Shown here in pieces: positions 34,692 through 44,200 of a DNA stretch of 64,000 bases (position 1 is the first letter of the stretch; each line of letters begins with the position of its first letter). The notes beneath the pieces were generated by a model, which saw nothing but the letters and a program-made list of their open reading frames with translations, was not told the origin of the DNA and did not search any database. Position numbers and translations under genes: made by a program. The stretch comes from Microbacterium horticulturae (GTDB lineage Bacteria; Actinomycetota; Actinomycetes; Actinomycetales; Microbacteriaceae): positions 2,232,001 through 2,296,000 of the forward strand of contig NZ_CP119108.1 in assembly GCF_029094505.1 (NCBI RefSeq). Reading direction: 5' to 3'.

Positions 34692-35419
34692 CGGTCCTCC
34701 GGTGATGAGGGAGTGGTGGATGCCGCCAGCAGCTCGGCCACGAGCGCATCGGGGGTGATCCCCCGACGATGCGCTTCGGACTCGAGCCGGGATGCGGCGG
34801 CGTGAGAAAGGGAACCCGGGCGGGCGTCGGGCAGCAGCAACGACAGCACCGGAACGACGATCGCGCCGAGCGCCACCAGGATCGAGATGATGCCGAGGGC
34901 CCGGGAGAAGACGTCCGAGCTCCAGATGTCGCCGTTCCAGAAGGCGAACACGAACATCACCGTGGCGACCGCGAGCAGCACCAGGGTCAGGATGAGTCCG
35001 ATCCGCACCGCCGCGCGATGTCGATCGGCCAGCAGCAGAAGCAGACTCGCCAGCGCGAACGCTGCCGCCAGCACAGAAGCGGTCCCGACGATCCGGCTGA
35101 CGGTATCCCAGGCATCGGGCAGAGAATCCTGGAACCACACGGTCCACACGACGAAGATGCCGGCGATCACCGAGACCGCGACGCCCAGAACCCCGAATGC
35201 CTGCAACGGCCGCCCGAGCAGGGTGGCGCAGCACAGCACGGCCAGACTGAACGCGCCGACGACCGAGGTCGTGGTCAGGATGCGCGAGCCGGTCTCGCCG
35301 AGCTCGCCGCCGAGCAGCACGATGATGCCGCCGATGGCCGCCAGCGTGAAGGCGACGATGACGACCACCACGACGATGCGGCGCAAGCGCGACACCGGGG
35401 CGGGTGTGATCGTGGTCAT
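34688..35419 (-). CDS. Six-helix membrane protein of the deoC operon
   Basis: 243 residues with about six hydrophobic segments between residues 10 and 205, then a soluble C-terminal tail (SRLESEAHRRGITPDALVAELLA). No family is recognised with confidence. ATG 35419 is set by a GGGAGGA Shine-Dalgarno. Its stop overlaps the deoC start (34688-34691), so it is probably translated together with deoC, but a transport role is not supported by any motif. Confidence 0.78.
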   Translation of the reverse strand: MTTITPAPVSRLRRIVVVVVIVAFTLAAIGGIIVLLGGELGETGSRILTTTSVVGAFSLAVLCCATLLGRPLQAFGVLGVAVSVIAGIFVVWTVWFQDSLPDAWDTVSRIVGTASVLAAAFALASLLLLLADRHRAAVRIGLILTLVLLAVATVMFVFAFWNGDIWSSDVFSRALGIISILVALGAIVVPVLSLLLPDARPGSLSHAAASRLESEAHRRGITPDALVAELLAASTTPSSPEDR

Positions 35420-35490
35420 GGGTCCTCCCGGTGAGCGCAGCGCGTCGGTCACGATCACCGTACACAGATCGCGCGTGGTTGTGCGCGGTT

Positions 35491-36450
35491 TCAGCGGAGC
35501 AGTTCCCGCACGCGCCGCACATCCTCGGCCATCTGCGCCGTGAGCGCCTCGATGCCGTCGAAGGCGATCATGCCCCGCACCCGGTGGGTGAACTCGATCT
35601 CGACGTGGTGACCGTACAGATCGAGGTCGGTCTCGTCGAGCACATACGCCTCCACGACGCGCACCGGCACGTCGTCGAAGGTCGGGTTGGTGCCGACGCT
35701 GATGGCGGCGGGGTACCGGATGCCGCGGCGCAGACCGTCACGGGGAGCCTCGTCGACGAGCCAGCCGGCGTACACGCCGTCGGCGGGCACGTACCCCTCC
35801 ATCTGCGCAGACAGATTCGCCGTCGGAAAGCCGAGCTCGCGGCCGCGCTTGAGTCCGTGCACGACCTCGCCCCACACCGCGTGCGACCGCCCCAGCAGGC
35901 GGGTGGCCGTCTCGACGTCGCCGGCGCTCAGCGCCTCACGGATCCAGGTGGACGACACCCGCCGTTCCGAGGTGATGGCCCGCACGTCGTCGATGATGTG
36001 GACGCGATAGCCGTGCTGCGCCGCCCGTTGCTCGAGCAGCTCCGGACTGCCGGCGCCGCCGCGGCCGAAGCGGAAGTCGCGCCCGACCATCACCGTCTGC
36101 ACGCCCAGCGCCCGCACGAGCACGCTCTCGATGAACTCTTCGGCCGGCTGCGACGCCATCTCGGCGTCGAACCTCAGCACCAGCACGGCATCGATGCCGG
36201 TCTCATTCAGCAGCTGCAGCTTCTGATGCAGGCCCGTGACGTCGTCGGGGCAGATCTCCGGGCGCAGCGTCGCCAGCGGATTGCGGTCGAAGGTGACGGC
36301 GACCACCTGTGCGTCGCCGGCCGCGGCATCCACCTTCGCCCGCTCCAGGATCGCGCGGTGCCCGGCGTGCACACCGTCGAACTTGCCGATCGCCACCACC
36401 GACGGGCCGAAGCCCGCCGGCACCTCGGCCGGATCGCGGAAGATGCGCAT
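35491..36450 (-). CDS. ribF: Bifunctional riboflavin kinase / FAD synthetase
   Basis: 319 residues. The N-terminal FMN adenylyltransferase domain has VVAIGKFDGVHAGHRAIL and the WIREALSAGDVE loop. The C-terminal riboflavin kinase domain (about 185-315) has GLKRGRELGFPTANL and the PADGVYAGW strand. It converts riboflavin to FMN and FAD. The start overlaps the stop of the upstream membrane gene by one base. Position between truB and rpsO on the same strand is the ancestral order, but with insertions on both sides. Confidence 0.96.
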   Translation of the reverse strand: MRIFRDPAEVPAGFGPSVVAIGKFDGVHAGHRAILERAKVDAAAGDAQVVAVTFDRNPLATLRPEICPDDVTGLHQKLQLLNETGIDAVLVLRFDAEMASQPAEEFIESVLVRALGVQTVMVGRDFRFGRGGAGSPELLEQRAAQHGYRVHIIDDVRAITSERRVSSTWIREALSAGDVETATRLLGRSHAVWGEVVHGLKRGRELGFPTANLSAQMEGYVPADGVYAGWLVDEAPRDGLRRGIRYPAAISVGTNPTFDDVPVRVVEAYVLDETDLDLYGHHVEIEFTHRVRGMIAFDGIEALTAQMAEDVRRVRELLR

Positions 36451-36890
36451 CAGCTCGCCACCGCCGGTTCTGCGGTGGATGCCGCGACCGGCCGGTGCGC
36501 GAAGAGCCACCACAGTCCCAGGAACGGCAGCACGAGCGGGATGAAGACGTAACCCATCCCGTAGAACGACCAGACGGTCGCCTCGGGGAAGAGATCGGGG
36601 CGCACCACGCTCAGGGTGCCGATGGAGAGCACGCCGACCAGTTCGAAGCCGATCGCGACCCACGCGATGCGATACCACACGCGTGACGCCGAGAAGATGA
36701 GCGCGAGCGTCGCGAGGATGTACACGAGGGCCGACAGACCCGAGAGGGTGAAGGCGAGCGGCGCGTGGTGGAAGCGCTCGATGATCTGCACGACCGAGCG
36801 GCCGGTGGCGCCGAGCGCGAGGATCGCATAGACGACGACGAGAACGCGACCGATACCGGTCATGCGGCGGGGGCGGGAGGGCGAAGACAT
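36450..36890 (-). CDS. Four-helix membrane protein upstream of ribF
   Basis: 146 residues, with about four hydrophobic segments (GIGRVLVVVYAILALGATG, the ALVYILATLALIFSA region, WVAIGFELVGVLSIG and FIPLVLPFLGLWWLF). No named family is recognised. It overlaps ribF by one base, so the pair is probably co-translated. ATG 36890 is favoured by a TAGGAT box upstream; ATG 36896 is two codons earlier and equally open. Confidence 0.78.
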   Translation of the reverse strand: MSSPSRPRRMTGIGRVLVVVYAILALGATGRSVVQIIERFHHAPLAFTLSGLSALVYILATLALIFSASRVWYRIAWVAIGFELVGVLSIGTLSVVRPDLFPEATVWSFYGMGYVFIPLVLPFLGLWWLFAHRPVAASTAEPAVAS

Positions 36891-37058
36891 GACCATTCGA
36901 TCCTACGTCCACCAAGCGACAGGACCGTTTCGGTGCGCCTCGACAACATGAGCCACATACACCTCATTCATCTCGCCAATAGACAGACACCCCGGAAGAT
37001 GACAATATTCCAATGCGACACGTCGTCGCTCCGTATCCGTCTCATCGAAGTGTCGCCC

Positions 37059-38360
37059 ATGCTCCCCTCTCGTTCCGTCCTCGCTGCCGTGACCACGGCC
37101 GTCGCCCTCGTCATCTCGCTCGCCGGTCCCGTCACTGCCGCGTCCGCGGCGCCGCACGCCGTCTCCGCGGCGGAGGCGGCGCCGCCGCAGGCCACCGTCT
37201 TCCGGACCCCGTTGAAAGCGGAGTCCTACACCGTGTCGTCGTTCTACGGGGGGCGTTGCATGCCTCTGCCAGGAGCCTCGACCTTTCACCTGGGCGTCGA
37301 TCTCGCGGCGCCGGAGGGGCGTCCGATCTACGCGGTGGCCGCCGGCGTGGTCGTCGCCACCGTCGACGGCACCTCGTCGCGGGCCGGGTATGTGAAGCTG
37401 CGCCACCGCATCGGCACCGTCACGTACACCTCGATCTACTACCACATCTGGAAGTCGACGACACGCGTGAAGGTAGGCCAGCTCGTCTCGGCGGGCCAGC
37501 GCATCAGCGAGGTCGGTGCCAGCGGCGGAGTGACCGGCAGCCACCTGCATCTGGAGATCTGGAAGGGCGAGCCGGGCTCGGCGGTCTCACTCGATCCGGT
37601 GCCGTTCATGAAGGCGCACGGCGTCGACCTCTACGGCGGCGCGACGGCCATCTACGCCTCGAAGCCGCCGGCGACGTGCACCTACTACACGACGACGGCC
37701 GTGAACTTCCGCACCGGCCCCTCCACGGCGTACTCGTCGATCCGCACCCTGCCCATCGGCACATCCGTCGTCCACGTTCCGGGCCAGTCGACCGCAGGAT
37801 TCCTGCCGGTCAAGGCCGGCTCGACCAGCGGCTGGATCTCATCGTCGTACCTGTCGCCGAACAAGCCGGTCGTCCCGAAGCCCACCCCCGAGCCCGCGGG
37901 GTCGGCCGGCGGCACGGCGAAACCCGCGACGAGCTACAAGACCACCGCCGCGCTCAATCTGCGCGCGTCGGCCTCGCTCAGCGGCAAGGTCGTCCTCGTC
38001 ATCCCCCGTGGCGCGAGCGTCGGCGCGGTGAAGGCGAACAAGGGCACCTGGCGCAAGATCACCTACAAGAAGAAGACCGGCTGGGTCTCGTCGGCCTATC
38101 TGACCACGGCGTCGAGCACGGCGAAGCCGGCGGCAAAGCCGGCGACCACCCCGGCGACGCCCGTGAAGAAGGCGACGACCTACAAGACGACTGCCGCCCT
38201 CAACCTGCGTAAGGCCGCATCGATGAGCGGCACGCGCGTCCTCGTCATCCCCCGCGGAGCGAACGTGGGTGCGGTGAAGGCGACACAGGGCGTCTGGCGC
38301 AAGGTCGCCTACAAGGGCAAGACGGGCTGGGTGCACTCGGCCTACCTCGCCAAGCGCTGA
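37059..38360 (+). CDS. Secreted M23 family metallopeptidase with three SH3-like repeats
   Basis: 433 residues. A signal peptide spans about 1-32. The M23 (LytM) domain runs about 50-185, with zinc ligands His77 and Asp81 (FHLGVDLAA) and the HLH pair His162/His164. Three bacterial SH3-type modules follow (about 207-262, 288-345 and 375-433), recognised by AVNFRTGPS, ALNLRASAS and ALNLRKAAS, joined by Pro/Ala/Lys-rich linkers. The last two repeats are near-duplicates. It should cleave peptidoglycan cross-bridges. The N-terminus was set at ATG 37059 because it begins the signal peptide; earlier starts give no sensible leader. Confidence 0.93.
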   Translation: MLPSRSVLAAVTTAVALVISLAGPVTAASAAPHAVSAAEAAPPQATVFRTPLKAESYTVSSFYGGRCMPLPGASTFHLGVDLAAPEGRPIYAVAAGVVVATVDGTSSRAGYVKLRHRIGTVTYTSIYYHIWKSTTRVKVGQLVSAGQRISEVGASGGVTGSHLHLEIWKGEPGSAVSLDPVPFMKAHGVDLYGGATAIYASKPPATCTYYTTTAVNFRTGPSTAYSSIRTLPIGTSVVHVPGQSTAGFLPVKAGSTSGWISSSYLSPNKPVVPKPTPEPAGSAGGTAKPATSYKTTAALNLRASASLSGKVVLVIPRGASVGAVKANKGTWRKITYKKKTGWVSSAYLTTASSTAKPAAKPATTPATPVKKATTYKTTAALNLRKAASMSGTRVLVIPRGANVGAVKATQGVWRKVAYKGKTGWVHSAYLAKR

Positions 38361-38363
38361 GCC

Positions 38364-38732
38364 TCACGCTCCCTGCACGGTCCAGATCACGTGCATGCGC
38401 CAGACCATCACGGCGACGGCCAGGCCCGCGATGCCCATGATCACCGTGCTCCAGCGGCTGCGCTCGAGCAGCGCCCAGAGCACACCGGCCGGCGGCAGCA
38501 GCGCCGCCGAGACGAGGTACACCCAGAACTCGAGCAGGCTGCCGGTCGGCGGATTGCCCGCCAAGGGCGCTGCGATCGCCATGACGATCTGGGCGACCAG
38601 CAGCAGCTCGAGCAGTGCCAGCGCACCGACCGTGACGTCACCCGGGCGGCGTCCGGACAGTCCCAGCACGACACCGACCACGCCGGCGCCGACCGCGACG
38701 ACGAGGGTGACGATGGTGAACCACAGGATCAT
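38364..38732 (-). CDS. Small four-helix membrane protein downstream of truB
   Basis: 122 residues, almost entirely hydrophobic: four predicted helices and the short loops SGRRPGD and ERSRW. No family is recognised. ATGA overlap with truB (38729-38732) indicates translational coupling. Its stop is 3 bp from the stop of the convergent M23 gene, so transcription of the two genes must collide or share a terminator inside coding sequence. Confidence 0.75.
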   Translation of the reverse strand: MILWFTIVTLVVAVGAGVVGVVLGLSGRRPGDVTVGALALLELLLVAQIVMAIAAPLAGNPPTGSLLEFWVYLVSAALLPPAGVLWALLERSRWSTVIMGIAGLAVAVMVWRMHVIWTVQGA

Positions 38733-39637
38733 GGATGCGGCTCCTCGGGCATGTTCATGATGCTCTTGACCTCGGCACCACGACGCTCGATGACGCCGAT
38801 GAGAGCGCCGTCGGGCGCGATGGCGGCGGCACGGGGGCCGCTGAAGGCACCGCCGAGGTCTGCCACCCGCTTGCCCTGGCGCAGCGCGCGGGCCTGATCG
38901 GGATCGGCGAGCGCTTCAGGAAGCACCCGGAGCGCGGCCTGTGCGGGCGCCATCAGCCCTTCGGCGCCGATCGCGTCGACGGCGACGGCATCCTCCACGG
39001 CGAACTCGCCGATACGCGTACGCCGCAGCGACGTGAGATGCGCGCCCACCCCGAGCGCCGCGCCGAGGTCGCGGGCGATAGCGCGGACATAGGTGCCGCT
39101 CGAGCACGCGACGGCGACGTCGAGGTCGAGGCATCCCTCGTCAGCCGGGCGGGCGGCACGCAGCAGGAAGGACGAAACGGTGACCTCGCGGGCGGCGAGG
39201 TCGACCTCGACTCCCTCGCGGACGAGATCGTAGGCGCGACGGCCGTTCACCTTGATCGCCGAGACGCGACTGGGCACCTGCGAGATGCGTCCGGTCAGCT
39301 GCGCCATCGCCGCATCGAGCTGCTCGCGCGAGAGGGCGGCGACGGCGGATGCCTCCGCGCGGCCGGTCACCTCGCCGTCGGCATCGTCGGAGTCGGTCGA
39401 GACGCCGAGCCGGATCGTGGCGCTGTAGTCCTTGTCGAGGCCCACGATATAGGTGAGCAAGCGCGTAGCGGGCCCGACGCCGAGGATCAGCAGCCCGGTG
39501 GCCATCGGGTCGAGCGTGCCGGCGTGGCCGATCTTGCGCGTGTCCAGAGCCCGCCGGGCGCGGGCGACGACGTCGTGGCTCGTGATCCCGCCCGGCTTGT
39601 CGACGAGCAGGATGCCGTTCGGACCGCCCATCAGCAC
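38729..39637 (-). CDS. truB: tRNA pseudouridine(55) synthase
   Basis: 302 residues. NGILLVDKPGGITSHDVV, the catalytic Asp in GHAGTLDPMATG, and KDYSATIRLGVSTDSDDADGE are the TruB family motifs. A C-terminal domain runs from about residue 230. It makes pseudouridine at position 55 of the T-loop. The start lies inside the 3' end of the upstream kinase-like gene (7-bp overlap), so the ATG at 39637 rather than 39631 is provisional. Confidence 0.96.
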   Translation of the reverse strand: MLMGGPNGILLVDKPGGITSHDVVARARRALDTRKIGHAGTLDPMATGLLILGVGPATRLLTYIVGLDKDYSATIRLGVSTDSDDADGEVTGRAEASAVAALSREQLDAAMAQLTGRISQVPSRVSAIKVNGRRAYDLVREGVEVDLAAREVTVSSFLLRAARPADEGCLDLDVAVACSSGTYVRAIARDLGAALGVGAHLTSLRRTRIGEFAVEDAVAVDAIGAEGLMAPAQAALRVLPEALADPDQARALRQGKRVADLGGAFSGPRAAAIAPDGALIGVIERRGAEVKSIMNMPEEPHP

Positions 39638-40266
39638 GAATCCCGGAAGACCTGCACGGGATGCTGGGGGTCCGTGATGTCCACGAGCGCCGAGGCCCGC
39701 TGCACCGGCTCTTCACGCAGGTAGGAGAGCTCGACACGCGTGTGGGGCGCGTCCATCGAGCGCCCCGGACGCATCGCCAGCACCCGGTCGGCGATCTCGA
39801 GCCAGACGGAGAAGTGCCAGATGCCGCGCAGCGACGGCGTGTTCAGGAACGGCCCGTCGACGAGCAGGACGGCATCGTCGCCGGCGGTCACCCACCGCGC
39901 CTCGGTGGACTGATCACGCTGCTCGTCCCATGCCTGCAGCTGGAAGCCCGTCGCCGCCGAGGTGTGCGCGCCATTGCGGAACGGGTCGACGAGCACTCGA
40001 CGGAACGTCTCTTCGTCGACCCAGGCGGGTTCGCGCTCGATGGTGCGACGCCGCCCGCGCGGAATGAGGAAGCCGTCGGCCGAGGCGCGGAAGACGTCCG
40101 AGCCGTCCTCGGCGATCACCGCGGCGAAGGCATCGGCGAACCCCACCGTCGGTGTGGACGGCAGGGCGTCCACGGCCACGATCAGCCGCCCGCCCGCGTG
40201 ATGCTGACGCAACTGGTCGCGCAGACCGCGCAGCAGCGTGTTCGCAGGGGTGATCGGCAACCGCAT
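39631..40266 (-). CDS. Uridine-kinase-like protein with degenerate P-loop
   Basis: 211 residues that resemble the small uridine kinase / phosphoribulokinase-like proteins of actinobacteria (VAVDALPSTPTVGFADAFA first strand and loop, DGFLIPRGRR, VDPFRNGAHT, LLVDGPFLNTPSLRGIWHFSVWLE). The Walker A GxxxxGK[ST] is missing: the loop reads ALPSTPTVGF with no Lys. The rest of the fold looks intact and codon use is normal. It is either an inactive relative or uses another nucleotide site. A leaderless -10 box and a divergent mutY promoter share 37 bp upstream. Confidence 0.7.
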   Translation of the reverse strand: MRLPITPANTLLRGLRDQLRQHHAGGRLIVAVDALPSTPTVGFADAFAAVIAEDGSDVFRASADGFLIPRGRRRTIEREPAWVDEETFRRVLVDPFRNGAHTSAATGFQLQAWDEQRDQSTEARWVTAGDDAVLLVDGPFLNTPSLRGIWHFSVWLEIADRVLAMRPGRSMDAPHTRVELSYLREEPVQRASALVDITDPQHPVQVFRDSC

Positions 40267-40278
40267 GCCCTCAGCCTA
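40267..40278 (-). promoter_or_regulatory. Leaderless -10 box of the kinase-like gene
   Basis: TAGGCT (complement of 40273-40278), then 6 nt, then ATG 40266. Confidence 0.5.
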
Positions 40279-40291
40279 TTCGCTCGGCGGG

Positions 40292-40303
40292 TATCCTCGC
40301 GGA
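40292..40303 (+). promoter_or_regulatory. Leaderless -10 box of mutY
   Basis: TATCCT at 40292-40297, then 6 nt, then GTG 40304. The divergent kinase-like gene promoter begins 13 bp away, so the two polymerases must share one short region. Confidence 0.55.
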
Positions 40304-41194
40304 GTGCCCCACCGCTCCCCCGACCTCGCCACGCCGCTGGTCGCCTGGTACCGCGCGAACGCCCGCGATCTCCCCTGGCGCCGCGACGCGTTCCACGAGC
40401 AGTACGGCGGGTGGGGCGTGCTGGTGAGCGAGTTCATGCTGCAGCAGACGCCGACGACCCGCGTCATCCCGCACCTGGACGCCTGGCTCGCCCGGTGGCC
40501 CACCCCGTCCGCCCTCGCTGCCGAGCCTCCTGCCGAGGCGGTGCACCGGTGGGCCAACCTCGGCTATCCGCGACGGGCGCTGTGGCTGCACCGTGCGGCC
40601 GTGCAGATCCGGGACCGTCACGACGGCATAGTGCCGGCCGATGTCGACGCCCTGCTCGCCCTCGCGGGCATCGGCGACTACACCGCACGGGCGGTCGCGG
40701 TGTTCGCCTATGGACAGCGGCACCCCGTCGTCGACACGAACACGCGGCGGGTGCTCGCGCGGGCGATCGAGGCCCGGTCACAGCCGGGCGCACCCTCGCG
40801 GCGCGACCTCGACCGGTTCGCCGGAGTGCTGCCGGCCGATGACGATGAGGCCGCGATCATGAACGCGGCGACGATGGAGCTCGGCGCCGTCGTGTGCACC
40901 GCGCGCACGCCGCGATGCGAGGTGTGCCCCATCGCGCATGTGTGCGCGTGGCGCGCAGCCGGATACCCCGACACCGGCGACGCGCGCCGCAAACAGGCGC
41001 GCTACGAGGGCAGCGACCGGCAGGCACGCGGCGCCGTGCTGAAGGCGCTGCGGGATGCCGCGGGCACCGCGGTGCCGATCCACGACGTGCTCACCGGCTG
41101 GCCCGATCCGCTGCAACGAGATCGCGCCATCGACTCGCTCATCGCGGACGGACTCATCGAGGCATCCCACGGCGTTCTGCGCCTGCCACGGTGA
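40304..41194 (+). CDS. mutY: A/G-specific adenine DNA glycosylase
   Basis: 296 residues. It removes adenine mispaired with 8-oxoguanine. Catalytic Glu43 (SEFMLQQTP), the helix-hairpin-helix LAGIGDYTA (119-127), Asp144 (VVDTN) and the [4Fe-4S] ligands Cys198, Cys205, Cys208 and Cys214 are intact. The usual C-terminal NUDIX-like 8-oxoG recognition domain is missing or very reduced: only about 60 residues follow the domain boundary and they look like a winged helix. GTG 40304 fits the -10 box; the upstream ATG 40238 is less likely. Confidence 0.95.
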   Translation: MPHRSPDLATPLVAWYRANARDLPWRRDAFHEQYGGWGVLVSEFMLQQTPTTRVIPHLDAWLARWPTPSALAAEPPAEAVHRWANLGYPRRALWLHRAAVQIRDRHDGIVPADVDALLALAGIGDYTARAVAVFAYGQRHPVVDTNTRRVLARAIEARSQPGAPSRRDLDRFAGVLPADDDEAAIMNAATMELGAVVCTARTPRCEVCPIAHVCAWRAAGYPDTGDARRKQARYEGSDRQARGAVLKALRDAAGTAVPIHDVLTGWPDPLQRDRAIDSLIADGLIEASHGVLRLPR

Positions 41195-41226
41195 GGGCGG
41201 CCCGGCGCACGCGCCGGACCGCCCTC
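41193..41226. terminator. Bidirectional terminator between mutY and the subtilase gene
   Basis: A 16-bp stem with one mismatch (41193-41208 with 41211-41226) starts at the mutY stop codon and faces the convergent protease gene. A tight loop is needed. Confidence 0.65.
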
Positions 41227-41242
41227 CTCGTCTTCCTGGGGA

Positions 41243-44200
41243 TCAGCCCTTGAGCTTGACCACCTCGGCGCGGTGCCCAGAGGCGCCGTGCAGGTGGGTC
41301 ACCAGGGCCTGCGCCGTGGTCTTGTCACCGTGCCCGTGTCCATTCCCGTGCCCGTGTCCCTTGCCCTTGCTGTTCTTCGCCGTCGACCCGGACGAGGCGC
41401 CGGCCAGCGTGTACGGGATCGTGGTGCCGCCCTCATCGAGGTACAACGGCGCGTCCACGGCGATGGCCGGGTTCACGACGTCGTACGAGATCGGACCGAC
41501 ATCGTCGATGTCGCCGTTCGCGTTGCCCGTGTAGTAGCTGTTCGTTCCCACCGTGTACGTGATCGGGAACGCGGTCGCATCGTCGGTCACACCGATCTTG
41601 GCCGGCCAGACCGGGATCGACAGCACGTTCGTGTCGAACACGTTGGTGTTGACGTCGCCGAACTGGAAGTTCACCGGCTCGAGGTCGATGACCTTTCCTG
41701 TGTTCAGGTCCACGAGGTTGGCCAGAAGAACGTCCGTGGCGTCGAGGTTCTGCACGTACACCTCGTAGTCCGGCTTGCCGTCGCCCGTGGTGTCGATGTC
41801 GACGTACGGGATCGTCGAGTTGCCGACGGTCGCCCAGTCCGCGTAGGTGGAGATCGTGAACCACAGCCATCCGTCGGCGTAGCCGTCACCCGAGGCCGAC
41901 GATCCGGCGCCCACGTACTGCAGGTCACCGGCCCGCGCGGTCTCGTTCACCGTGCAGTTCTCGGTCTGTGTGCCGCGGCACACCGGCAGGCGGGAGCTCG
42001 TGGCGCCGAGCGTGGCCACCGAGACGAGCGAGTCGTAGGCTGTCGCACCGTCACCCTGGCTCACGCCCTCGCCGCGGATCTGCAGCGCTCGCGTGTCGCC
42101 TCGGTTGTTGTCGACGGCCTTCGTCTGAGACACCGGCTTGGCGGCGCCGTAGACCGGCAGGCGCAACGCGTTCGCCGACGAGCCGCGCACGTCGACCATG
42201 AGGCGACCGGACGCGTCGGCGACGAACTGCCGGGCCACACCGGACTGGTCGACGGCCATCGTGGGATCGATCGTGTTGCGCAGCTGGGCGGTACGGACCG
42301 TCATGGTGACGCGTACCCGCTCGCTGTGACCGGCCCGCACCGTCACGCGGTGGGGCGACACGGTGTAGCTGACGCCCGGCTGCGACACGGCGGCCGCGTA
42401 CGAGAGGTCGGCGCTGACACTGCGACGTCCGGTGTTCTGCACCGTGACCGTGATCGTCTTGCGCACCGTCGACCGCGTCGCGGGTGCCTCGACGACACCG
42501 AACGAGGCCGAGACGCCGCCCTTCGTGTCCTTCGAGTACACGAGCAGCGTGTTGTCGACGGCCGCCCGGGCGTCGATGCGACCGGCACCGACCCGCGCAG
42601 GCCCGTACACGTCACCGGTCTGACCGGGCTCGGTGTAGACATCGTGCCCGGCGGTGTTCATGATGTCGGCCTTGAGCTGCTCGACCGTCCACCGCGGGTG
42701 CGCCTTCTTCACCAGCGCCGCGATGCCGGCCGTGTGAGGCGTTGCCATCGACGTGCCCGACATGTTGATGGCGCCGTCACCGGTGCCGATGCCCGCAGAC
42801 ATGATCGTGTCGCCGGGGGCGGCGACATCGGGCTTGACGACGCCCAGGCTGCCGTGCGTGCCGCGCGACGAGAACGAGCTGATCAGATCGTTGATCGATG
42901 GGTCGACATCGGCCTGAGTCAGCGCGAGGCTGCCGTCGAAGGTGACCCGCAGCTGCCCGCTTTCCAGCGCCGCCGCCAGTTTCTCGGTCGAGCCCTTGGT
43001 GAGCTGGAAGACCGGGATGCCGGCGTCGCCGGTGATGCCGGCGGTGAACGGGTTCACATCACCCGTGAACACCGCACCGATGGCACCCGCGTTCTTCACG
43101 TTCACCGCGCGTGCGGCCGAGCCGCATCGACGGGCGGCGTCGTTCGAGTCCCACGTCAGCCACGCGACCTTGCCGTTGACGGTCGCTGCGTCCGCGTCCG
43201 ACAGCGGTTCGCACCCGTCGGCGTCGGCGCTCGAAAGCGCGACGACGTCGCCGCTGACCGGCGCGCTGCTCCAGTCGTAGGCGATCGAGTTCTGACCGGT
43301 GACGATGCCGGCCACATCGGCCGGGGCATCCACGCGCAGCCCGTCCATCTGCTGGTAGGCGTCGACGGTGCTCGCCACCGCGAGAGCGCCGACCGCGTTG
43401 CCGGGCGCACCACCGGTGTCGGTGAGGTCGCCGTTGTTGCCCATCGCGATGACGGGCAGCACACCCTGCGCGGCGAGGGCGTCGACGACGTCGTTCTCGG
43501 GATCGTCGACCGTGGCGTAGTCGGCACCGAGCGAGAGGTTGACGATGTCGGCCTTGACCATCGACCCGTCACCCTTCAGATCCAGTGCGCGGTCGAGCGC
43601 GGGGATGACGACATCCGTCGAGCCGGTGCAGCCGAACACCTTGAGCGGGTAGACGGTCGCCTCCGGCGCCGTGCCCGGCAGGACCTTCATCTTCGCGACG
43701 TCGTCGGCGCTCAGAGAGTCGTAGTCGCCGGTGTACGTGGACCCGTCGGCGTTCTCGCCGTACCCGGCCGTGATGCCCGCGACGTGCGTGCCGTGGGCGG
43801 CGCAGCCGATCGGGTCGGGGTCGGGGTGGGCGACCGGCTGGTAGTCCTCGGCGTCGGGGTCGGCGTTGTAGTCGTCGCCCGAGAAGTCGTATCCGCCGCC
43901 GACCTTGACCTTCGCGGCCGCCGTCAGGGTGTCATACCAGTCGGCGTTCGCATTGTCGGCGTGTGCGGCATCCCACGCCGCCGTGGTGCCCTCGCCACCG
44001 AAGTCGGCGTGCGTGTAGTCCAGACCGGTGTCGATGATCGCCACCGTGACGCCCTCGCCGGTGTTCCCGGTCTTCTGCCACGTCGCGATCGTGTTCGTCA
44101 GATCGGTGGCGTTCGCGTTGAGGGCGTGCTTGGGCACGAGCGGGGTGACTTTGACCACATCGGCGCGGTCGGCGATCTCCTTGATCGCGCTGACGTCTGC

